Notes under the pieces: generated by a model
What the model was told of the DNA's origin: nothing
Databases searched by the model: none
What the model saw: the letters and a program-made list of their open reading frames with translations, nothing else
Position numbers and translations under genes: made by a program
From: Syntrophus sp. (in: bacteria)
GTDB taxonomy: Bacteria > Desulfobacterota > Syntrophia > Syntrophales > UBA8958
DNA length: 37,437 bases
Direction: 5' to 3'
Assembly (NCBI GenBank): GCA_025355725.1
Contig: JANXZC010000012.1
Coordinates: 1-37,437 of the forward strand
Shown: positions 31,776 through 37,437 of the stretch, in pieces
How the letters are laid out: each line of letters opens with the position of its first letter
How positions within the stretch are numbered: the first letter of the stretch is position 1

Positions 31776-31796
31776 ATTCCGGGCTTGCCCAGGAAT
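31776..31796. repeat. Intergenic palindrome between CcdA-like and TlpA-like genes
   Basis: ATTCC-GGGC and GCCC-(A)-GGAAT pair around TT, with one bulged A in the second arm. TCATTCCGGGC...GGAAT is a sequence type often seen as a scattered repeat in bacterial genomes. One copy is present in this window. Confidence 0.5.
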
Positions 31797-31831
31797 TCAG
31801 TTTATGCAATTATTTTCGTGATTTTTGACTT

Positions 31832-32548
31832 CTATCCCCAGAGTATCCCCGCCTGAATCAGCAGATATTCCCCCACCCCGATCATGATCCAGCCGGATAT
31901 ATGGCTCACCCTGGTCATCCACATCCCGGACCGGGGGAGATTCGCCAGCAGCCCTGCCGAGGTTCCCAGGATGATCAGCAGGGTACCCATGCCGAAGGCG
32001 AAGACAAAAAGGAGGCTCATGGCATAGGGAATGCTCTGCCGGGTAGCGGCGAAACTTAGGAGGACGGCCAGTACCGGGGCCGTACAGGGCCCCATGACGA
32101 GACCCGACGCGGCGCCGACAAAAAATGCCCCGATGGTCCCCTTCCTTTTTTCCCGGGGCTGAAGCCGGGCAATGAAATCGGGCGTCCGAATCGGCAGATT
32201 AAAGACTTCCAGCATGGACAACCCCATGATCATACACACGTTTGCCATAAAAAAATATACCCAGGGATTGCTCTGCATCTGGCCGAAGAGTTTCCCCGTC
32301 AGGGCTGCCGCAGCGCCGATTGCCGTATAGGTCAGGGCCATTCCCAAGACGTAGATTAAGGAAAGAACAAATCCTTTCATCTTTGAGCCGCTGCTGTGGG
32401 CACCGATGAAGGCGACCGTAATCGGGGCAACCGGATAGGTGCAGGGGGTGAAGCTTACCAGCACCCCGCCCAGATACACGGCCAGATATGCCAGCAACAT
32501 GGAGGTCTGAACGTATGATGACGCATTTTCAATAAAATTTTCAATCAT
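31832..32548 (-). CDS. CcdA/DsbD-like transmembrane thiol-redox protein
   Basis: The 238-residue protein has about six membrane segments and the family cysteines at VSFTPCTYPVAPI (Cys36) and MGPCTAPVLA (Cys155), the two redox-active positions of CcdA/DsbD transmembrane domains. It moves reducing power from cytoplasmic thioredoxin to periplasmic partners, most likely the TlpA-like protein encoded downstream. ATG at 32548 is chosen; TTG at 32554 is an alternative start. Shine-Dalgarno evidence is weak for both. It is divergent from nothing: the VWA gene upstream runs in the same direction and ends 117 bases away. Confidence 0.9.
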   Translation of the reverse strand: MIENFIENASSYVQTSMLLAYLAVYLGGVLVSFTPCTYPVAPITVAFIGAHSSGSKMKGFVLSLIYVLGMALTYTAIGAAAALTGKLFGQMQSNPWVYFFMANVCMIMGLSMLEVFNLPIRTPDFIARLQPREKRKGTIGAFFVGAASGLVMGPCTAPVLAVLLSFAATRQSIPYAMSLLFVFAFGMGTLLIILGTSAGLLANLPRSGMWMTRVSHISGWIMIGVGEYLLIQAGILWG

Positions 32549-32665
32549 GGTCAAATTCTGCAGAAACGGCCTGCGGGATTATCAATTATGTGTCACATTT
32601 TATTTGATTGACATCATAGGGTTTCCCCCACGACATGTCAATCGGGAAAGTGGTCAGGAAAGTTA

Positions 32666-33859
32666 TCAGTGCTTAGCCATGAGGTGGAGAATGGATTTTT
32701 CCAGGCCATCCAGGGTCAGCTCGAACATGGGGAATACCTGCCGGACGATGCCGATGGTCCAGGTCATCTCCCATTCGTCCTGGGGCACGGGATTGAGCCA
32801 GACGGCGTGGCGGAAGGTCCGGGCAAGGAATTTCATCCGGTCGATGCTGGCCCCGGTGGGTTGCTGATCGACATAAATGGCCCCGTTCATATGCATGAGT
32901 TCATAGGGGGCCATGCTGGCGTCTCCGACCAGGATCAGCCTCGTTTCCGGGTCTTTTCTGAGGAAATCATCAAGAAGTTCGGGCTTGTGATACCGCTGGG
33001 GGTCCGCCCAGACGCGGCTGTAGATCGTGTTATGGAAAAAATAGATCTTAAGATCCTTAAACTGAGATCGGGCGTAATGGAACAGGGTCTGGACGATTCC
33101 CACGTAGGGTTCCATGGACCAGCCGCCGTTGTCGATGAGGAGGACAATCTTCATGCGGTCCTTCAGACGGCGGTCGAAGACAATCTCGATCTCCCCGGCG
33201 TTGCGCATGGTCTGATAGATGGTTTTATCGACATTGACGGTGTCCTTGGGACCGGTGGGCGTCATCCGCCGGAGCCTCTTCAGGGCTTCGCCCATCTGAA
33301 ATTCCGTGAGGGGTCCCTCCTGGGAATAATCCCGGTAACGCCGCTCCAGGGCTACCTTGACGGCGGATTTGTTCCGGGACTGTCCGCCCACGCGCATCCC
33401 CCCGGGATGATGGCCCGAATGGCCGACCGGCGATGTTCCCCGCGTCCCGATCCATTTGTTGCCCCCGTGGTGGGCCTCCGTCTGTTCCTTCAGGCGGTCG
33501 AGAAAATACTGGATCAACTCTTCCGGCGTCATCTTCTGCAACTCCGCCTCATCCAACCCCAGGGCCCTGGCCATATCCCCCGGATTTTTCAGCCATTCGT
33601 CGAGCATGGCCCGGGCGATTTCCGTCAATTCGACGGCCGTGGGGTCATGAAGCTCCACCCCCTTGAAATGATGGGCAAAGATCTGATCGTAGCTGTCGAA
33701 ATACCTTTCACTTTTAACCAGGATGGCCCGCGCCGCCGTGTAGAAGTCTTCCATGGACTGGACCAGACCCAGGCTGAGGGCCTTGTGGAGCCTCAGAAAC
33801 GAGGTCGGGGTGACCGGAATTCCCCGGTCCCGGAGGGTATAGAAAAAATCGACAAACAT
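32666..33859 (-). CDS. VWA-domain protein partnering MoxR (module 2)
   Basis: The 397-residue protein has a helical N-terminal region containing a Gly/His-rich stretch (HHGGNKWIGTRGTSPVGHSG, about residues 130-149) and a C-terminal VWA domain. Its MIDAS-like motif is LLIDNGGWSM (Asp243 to Ser248), so the canonical D-x-S-x-S is replaced by D-N-G-G-W-S. Later loops (HNTIYSRVWADP, LVGDASMAPYEL) fit the fold. Its ATG is within the stop of the MoxR gene (TAATG), so translation is coupled. The family is widespread in proteobacteria and normally occurs next to a MoxR ATPase; its molecular client is not known. Confidence 0.9.
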   Translation of the reverse strand: MFVDFFYTLRDRGIPVTPTSFLRLHKALSLGLVQSMEDFYTAARAILVKSERYFDSYDQIFAHHFKGVELHDPTAVELTEIARAMLDEWLKNPGDMARALGLDEAELQKMTPEELIQYFLDRLKEQTEAHHGGNKWIGTRGTSPVGHSGHHPGGMRVGGQSRNKSAVKVALERRYRDYSQEGPLTEFQMGEALKRLRRMTPTGPKDTVNVDKTIYQTMRNAGEIEIVFDRRLKDRMKIVLLIDNGGWSMEPYVGIVQTLFHYARSQFKDLKIYFFHNTIYSRVWADPQRYHKPELLDDFLRKDPETRLILVGDASMAPYELMHMNGAIYVDQQPTGASIDRMKFLARTFRHAVWLNPVPQDEWEMTWTIGIVRQVFPMFELTLDGLEKSILHLMAKH

Positions 33860-34710
33860 TAAAACGCGCTCCTGCCCAACTGCTGCGCCGCCTGGATAAG
33901 ATCGGCACTTTTCTTGAAGAGGATGCCAAGGTAGGGGATCTTGCCCTGTTGCAGGACCTTGGGCCGGAAATCGGGATCGTTCTTCAAGGCCCGGCGCCAG
34001 TTGATCAACTCCCGGGTTGCCGGTTTCTTCTCGATCCCCCGCATTTCCCGGAGGCGGTAGAAGGCGGCGACGGAGGCCCCCACGAGTTCTTCGTCTATAT
34101 TGGGAAAATGGACGTTGATGATCAGGCGCATCATTTCCGGATCGGGGAAGGCGATGTGGTGGAAGTTGCAGCGCCCCAGGAAGGGATCGGAGAGATCCTT
34201 TTTAGCGTTTGAGGTGATGATGATCACCGGGCGGTGTTTGGCCGTGACGGTCTTGTCGATCTCGATGATGTCGAATTGCATCTGATCGAGGACGTCCAGC
34301 ATATCATCCTGAAAGTCCGTGTCGGCCTTGTCGATTTCGTCGATCAAAAGGACGGTCCGGACATCGGAAACAAAGGCCTGACCGATCTTTCCCATGCGGA
34401 TGTAGGCCTCGATATCGCTGACATTCCGCTTGGAATCTCCGAAACGGCTGTCGTTGAGGCGGGTCAGGGTGTCGTACTGATAGAGGGCCTCCACGAGTTT
34501 CATGCTCGATTTCACATTCAAGGTGATGAGGGGCATCTTCATGCTTTCCGTAATGGCATGGGCCAGCATGGTCTTCCCCGTGCCCGGCTCCCCCTTCAGG
34601 AGGAGCGGCATTTCCAGGGCCATGGAAACATTTACGATTTTTGCCAATTCATCATCGAGGACATAGCGGGATGCCCCGCGAAAGGACGCAGGTTTTGTTG
34701 TTTTGGTCAT
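33859..34710 (-). CDS. MoxR-type AAA+ ATPase (module 2)
   Basis: The 283-residue protein has Walker A GEPGTGKT (residues 40-47), Walker B VLLIDEIDKAD (Asp124, Glu125) and sensor 1 VIIITSNAKKDLSDPFLGRC. It is a distinct subfamily from module 1: the two share only the core motifs. The start ATG at 34710 has AAGGAGT about 9 bases upstream. It overlaps the VWA gene by one base. It is preceded 34 bases upstream by queF on the same strand, possibly in one transcript. Client unknown. Confidence 0.9.
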   Translation of the reverse strand: MTKTTKPASFRGASRYVLDDELAKIVNVSMALEMPLLLKGEPGTGKTMLAHAITESMKMPLITLNVKSSMKLVEALYQYDTLTRLNDSRFGDSKRNVSDIEAYIRMGKIGQAFVSDVRTVLLIDEIDKADTDFQDDMLDVLDQMQFDIIEIDKTVTAKHRPVIIITSNAKKDLSDPFLGRCNFHHIAFPDPEMMRLIINVHFPNIDEELVGASVAAFYRLREMRGIEKKPATRELINWRRALKNDPDFRPKVLQQGKIPYLGILFKKSADLIQAAQQLGRSAF

Positions 34711-34744
34711 AAAAAAATTACTCCTTCAATATTGGTGCCCCTCC

Positions 34745-35143
34745 TTAATCAATCTCCCTTAAAAATGCCACTGCTTTTTTTTCAGCAACAACAGATAACT
34801 GCATTCCTCCTCTGATATTTTGCACCAGCGTTATCCTGCACCAGAAGGGCTGAACGGCAGTGAAAATGTCTTCGGAGATCGTGTTGGCCAATCCTTCCGC
34901 AAATATGGGTTCTTCGCGGAACGACCACAGGTAGAGTTTTAGACTTTTGCTTTCGATGCAAAGTTTATCCGGGGCAAATTCAATGGTTACCGTATTGAAA
35001 TCGGGCTGATGAGTGACAGGGCAGACGCTGGTTAGCTCATTGCTCGCGAATTTCACCGTTCGCACGTTAACGGGTTTGGGAAAGGTATCAAGCTGTTTTG
35101 AAGGGGCGTTTACTTTTTTACCCAAATAATGAAAATTTTCCAT
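34745..35143 (-). CDS. queF: NADPH-dependent preQ0 reductase (type I QueF)
   Basis: The 132-residue protein has the catalytic Cys41 in TSVCPVTHQPDF with Asp48, and the NADPH-binding motif ESKSLKLYL (residues 64-72). It reduces preQ0 (7-cyano-7-deazaguanine) to preQ1 (7-aminomethyl-7-deazaguanine) for queuosine synthesis. The usual FHED block after SFR is FAEG here, so a conserved His is replaced by Ala82 while Glu83 is retained. Length suits the unimodular type. It lies at the end of the que operon, downstream of queD with a 41-base gap. The reductase assignment is firm from the other motifs and operon, but the His change may affect activity. Confidence 0.9.
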   Translation of the reverse strand: MENFHYLGKKVNAPSKQLDTFPKPVNVRTVKFASNELTSVCPVTHQPDFNTVTIEFAPDKLCIESKSLKLYLWSFREEPIFAEGLANTISEDIFTAVQPFWCRITLVQNIRGGMQLSVVAEKKAVAFLREID

Positions 35144-35184
35144 AAAATGTTCTTAATCCCCAAATTATCAACGTTTATTTGGAA

Positions 35185-35601
35185 TCAGGGCATTATCTTT
35201 GCCCCGGTGGTGCAGGTTTCATTTACCTCTACGCACTGTACTTTGATTCGCGAATTTTCGAATAAGCGGATCGCCTCATGTAAGACTACTTCCGCAATAT
35301 GTTCGGAGGTGGGATTTTTTTTCGTGACATAAATCCGTTGTCCCGATTCTTTGATATATTGGCACATGGGGTCATTTTCCCACAGCAAAGAGGCATGGTC
35401 CAGGTTTTCATCGATCCAGGATTTCAGGATTTTCAATTCCTGAAAGTCAATAAGCATGTCCTTATCATCGAGGTTGTCGCCTTCCAGGTGCAGCTTGATC
35501 AGCCAGGAATGGCCGTGATTATTGGTACACTTGCCGGTATAATTTTTCAGCAGCCGGTGGGCGGCCTCGAATTTAAAGGTCCTGCTTATTAAGTATTTCA
35601 T
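35185..35601 (-). CDS. queD: 6-carboxy-5,6,7,8-tetrahydropterin synthase
   Basis: The 138-residue protein is the T-fold QueD enzyme. Zinc ligands are His15 (FEAAHRL), His29 and His31 (NNHGHS), and the catalytic Cys25 is in TGKCTNNHGH. Further family residues are in NLDHASLL and VNETCTTG. It converts dihydroneopterin triphosphate to 6-carboxy-tetrahydropterin, the first dedicated step of preQ0 synthesis. It sits between queE (58-base gap) and queF. A GTP cyclohydrolase (folE) is not in the window. Confidence 0.95.
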   Translation of the reverse strand: MKYLISRTFKFEAAHRLLKNYTGKCTNNHGHSWLIKLHLEGDNLDDKDMLIDFQELKILKSWIDENLDHASLLWENDPMCQYIKESGQRIYVTKKNPTSEHIAEVVLHEAIRLFENSRIKVQCVEVNETCTTGAKIMP

Positions 35602-35659
35602 CCATGTACCCCATAATTTTAACGAATTTCGGCTACGATTCGGATTGCCGGAAAATTGT

Positions 35660-36370
35660 TCATTTCCCTCTCCTTGCGCCCCACAGCATCACGTGCAGAC
35701 GTGGCGAAAAGTTAAAGCCCCGTCTGATTATTTCATCAACCAGGGCCGGTTTTAATTGCGATTCCAAGCTTTGCCCTTCCAGGCCAACATACACTTTATT
35801 CCCGGCAATGTTAAACCTTTTTAAAGTACTATCTATTTCGTCCAGATCCGACGCATCCCGGATGATGAACTTAAATATGCAATAATCCTTTTCTGCCCAA
35901 TAATTTAGACTTTGCGCGTTGATTTGTTGTCGTGCATTCGACAATTTAGGCGAGATTACCCAATTAAAATGACGTATTACTGATTCGTCCATTCCCTCGC
36001 GCCTAAAAACCGTCCCGTCGGCGATGGTGACAGCTAAGGGCTCGGTGGGAATAAAAACACCGTTGCTCTCTACGTGATATTTTTTCCCCGGCACAACAAG
36101 GTCATCAAGCCGGTAAAGAGTCGGCTCACCCCCGGTTAAAATTACATGCCGGGTATTGTGCGCACGGATTAGCGCTTTAAGTTCTTCGGAAGAATAAGGC
36201 TGAAATTTGCCGGAAGCGGCAAACCAGGTATACTTCGTATCGCACCATGTACAGGTCAAATTACAGAAATGAAAACGGAGGAAAAGGCTGTTTAGCCCGG
36301 CACAGTTTCCTTCCCCCTGAAGGGAGACAAAGTGCTCGGATAAATAATAGATGTCCTTATTTGCTTCCAC
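35660..36370 (-). CDS. queE: 7-carboxy-7-deazaguanine synthase, radical SAM
   Basis: The 236-residue protein has the radical SAM cluster FCNLTCTWCDT (Cys36, Cys40, Cys43, C-x3-C-x2-C), FVSLQGEGNCAGLNSLFLRF before it, and VILTGGEPTL, the SAM-binding motif. It converts 6-carboxy-tetrahydropterin to 7-carboxy-7-deazaguanine. The start is GTG at 36370; the ribosome site upstream is weak. It ends 58 bases before queD. Length is typical. Confidence 0.95.
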   Translation of the reverse strand: MEANKDIYYLSEHFVSLQGEGNCAGLNSLFLRFHFCNLTCTWCDTKYTWFAASGKFQPYSSEELKALIRAHNTRHVILTGGEPTLYRLDDLVVPGKKYHVESNGVFIPTEPLAVTIADGTVFRREGMDESVIRHFNWVISPKLSNARQQINAQSLNYWAEKDYCIFKFIIRDASDLDEIDSTLKRFNIAGNKVYVGLEGQSLESQLKPALVDEIIRRGFNFSPRLHVMLWGARRGK

Positions 36371-36402
36371 CTAGAAATACAACCTTATACGCTTGAATTA
36401 AT

Positions 36403-37131
36403 TCACTTAATGATCTCCCTCCCCTTCAAGGGGAGGGGGTGGGGATGGGTCTGCCGGAATTCTGCGAATCCTTTTTCCCGGAGCCGGCAGGCCGGGCATT
36501 GAGTGCAACCACGGCCCCATGCATTCATCTGTTCGTTGCCATTATAGCAGGTCAAGGTAAGTTCAATTAATTCCTTAATTTTACCGGCGTTATAGGCCAT
36601 TTCAAAGACCTTGGCCTTGTTTTTCCACATCAAGGGGGTGCAAATGGTTACCGGACGGTCGAGGCCAAGCGAAAGTTCCACGGCTTTTGCCTTGATATAA
36701 TTGTCGCGGCAATCCGGATACCCGGAAAAGTCCGTTTCGCACGTGCCTGTAACCAAGTTAATCCGCTGCTCGCCCTTTCGAAAGGCATGATTGGCAATAA
36801 TCGTCAGAAACAATCCGTTCCGGTTGGGAACAAAACTCGCCGGCAGGTTGGCGGCTAACGGATGGCTGTGACTATGGTCGCCCTGATCAAGCAGGGTACT
36901 GTCGGCAATCGCTTTCATAAAGTTTCCGATATCGTAGACGGTATGCCGCACCTCAAAATGAGCGGCGATTTTGGCGGCATAATCCAATTCCCGGCTATGC
37001 CGCTGGCCATAGTTGATGCCGATGGTTTCGACAGTTTCAAAATTCTGTAATGCCCATACCAGGCATACAAAGGAATCTTGCCCTCCGGAAAGGAGAACAT
37101 AAGCGGTTTCGGAAAATTTTGACATTTTCAT
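36403..37131 (-). CDS. queC: 7-cyano-7-deazaguanine synthase
   Basis: The 242-residue protein has the PP-loop SGGQDS (residues 15-20), the substrate region INLVTGTCETDFSGYPDCR and four zinc cysteines: Cys195 and the cluster Cys209/212/215 (GCTQCPACR). It converts 7-carboxy-7-deazaguanine to preQ0 with ATP and ammonia. ATG at 37131 or 37125 begins the conserved part; in-frame starts up to 37263 would add unsupported residues. The last residues (HPHPLPLKGREIIK) are encoded by a palindromic repeat, so the reading frame runs through that repeat to its stop. It is first in queC-queE-queD-queF. Confidence 0.95.
   Translation of the reverse strand: MKMSKFSETAYVLLSGGQDSFVCLVWALQNFETVETIGINYGQRHSRELDYAAKIAAHFEVRHTVYDIGNFMKAIADSTLLDQGDHSHSHPLAANLPASFVPNRNGLFLTIIANHAFRKGEQRINLVTGTCETDFSGYPDCRDNYIKAKAVELSLGLDRPVTICTPLMWKNKAKVFEMAYNAGKIKELIELTLTCYNGNEQMNAWGRGCTQCPACRLREKGFAEFRQTHPHPLPLKGREIIK
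36417..36437. repeat. Near-perfect palindrome inside the 3' end of queC
   Basis: CCCTCCCCTT-C-AAGGGGAGGG forms a 10-base stem with a one-base loop. It is coding: it specifies about residues 232-239 of QueC, and the following GGTGGGGATGGG adds to a sequence type common in intergenic repeats. It could also form a hairpin in the transcript. Confidence 0.6.
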
Positions 37132-37220
37132 GTTTATTCTGACCATGCCTAAAATGTTGAATGGCTCTCTTTCACAACTGTTCAGTGCTTGACGGTTGCC
37201 AGAATCAAGGATTATGGATG

Positions 37221-37410
37221 GAAGAACTAAACCGCTGCGCGGTAGATGCCGAGGCTGGAGCACAGAACTGGTTATTTATTTTACATTGACAATTCCATTC
37301 AATCTGGTGTTGAGTGGCCCCCGTTGCTGAATTTTGGCAGCTTGTAGAGTTAACACCTCGATTGAAACCCCATAGGTTAATCATTTAATCGCGCAGCGGC
37401 TCCGTTCTTC
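37221..37410. repeat. Noncoding segment bounded by imperfect inverted repeats
   Basis: Positions 37132-37437 hold no gene I can support. Within them, GAAGAAC-N4-CCGCTGCGCG (37221-37241) recurs in inverted form at 37390-37410, matching at 18 of 21 positions. GGATT also recurs 7 bases outside each arm. The bounded segment is about 190 bases and could be a small MITE-like element or a footprint of an insertion sequence. No transposase is present. I saw no preQ1 riboswitch, although this is the leader of queC. Confidence 0.5.
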
Positions 37411-37437
37411 ATGTGTCAATCCAAAATTGAATCAATC

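Noticed and set aside
32669-33862. 397-codon plus-strand frame opposite the module 2 VWA gene
   Set aside because: It mirrors the VWA gene exactly and shows no family motif; the minus-strand gene has a MIDAS-like motif and a coupled MoxR partner.
37132-37263. Longer start for queC
   Set aside because: The added 44 residues resemble no QueC N-terminus and run into the inverted-repeat region.
37132-37437. preQ1 riboswitch in the queC leader
   Set aside because: I could not see the preQ1-I pseudoknot pattern (stem with an A-rich tail pairing the loop) on the minus strand; a covariance search would be decisive.
1-37437. CRISPR arrays, tRNA or rRNA genes, complete insertion sequences
   Set aside because: No regularly spaced repeats, cloverleaf-like sequences or transposase frames were seen.

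Overview
The window looks like a chromosomal segment of a Gram-negative bacterium, most likely an anaerobic or microaerophilic member of the Desulfobacterota (Syntrophus/Smithella/Geobacter-like). This is inferred from gene content: a Wza/Wzz-type export system, MoxR-VWA pairs, PAS-rich hybrid kinases and several kinds of short intergenic palindromes. No marker gene is present, so the placement is tentative. I saw no rRNA, tRNA, CRISPR array or intact transposase.

Layout. (1) 1-11.0 kb is an exopolysaccharide locus. On the minus strand lie an outer-membrane export lipoprotein, a Wzz-type co-polymerase, a BY-kinase-like ATPase and an O-antigen ligase/polymerase cut by the left edge. On the plus strand lie a secreted SUMF1-domain protein, a GT4 glycosyltransferase, an initiating polyprenyl-phosphate sugar transferase and a TPR protein. 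An AMIN-domain protein lies between them on the minus strand. (2) 11.1-17.7 kb holds a compact set of biosynthetic genes: YkgJ-like Cys protein and GNAT on the minus strand, then SAM methyltransferase, ATP-grasp ligase, PrmC-like methyltransferase, ChbG/YdjC deacetylase, GT4 glycosyltransferase and a second SUMF1 protein on the plus strand. Several of these genes overlap by 4-7 bases. The enzyme mix suggests an unassigned glycoconjugate pathway and is my best candidate for an undescribed system. (3) 17.8-22.0 kb holds a MarR regulator with a divergent acyl-CoA dehydrogenase, then MoxR ATPase, CoxE-type VWA protein and a 52-residue four-Cys protein. (4) 22.0-31.2 kb holds an S9 peptidase facing away from a hybrid histidine kinase with a FixL-like heme PAS domain, then glycogen phosphorylase followed tightly by a REC-PP2C phosphatase, a STAS antagonist and an RsbW-like kinase (partner switch). 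(5) 31.2-37.1 kb, all minus strand, holds a TlpA-like thioredoxin and a CcdA/DsbD-like membrane protein, a second VWA/MoxR pair, and queC-queE-queD-queF, a preQ0/preQ1 (queuosine precursor) operon. (6) The last 300 bases contain an inverted-repeat-bounded segment with no gene.

How they work together. The export, co-polymerase, ATPase, ligase and initiating-transferase genes can plausibly make and export one polysaccharide, although no Wzx flippase is visible. The que genes carry GTP-derived 6-carboxy-tetrahydropterin to preQ1 (the GTP cyclohydrolase step is absent). The Rsb-like genes look like a stress or state switch placed behind glycogen breakdown. The hybrid kinase probably senses O2 or another heme ligand.
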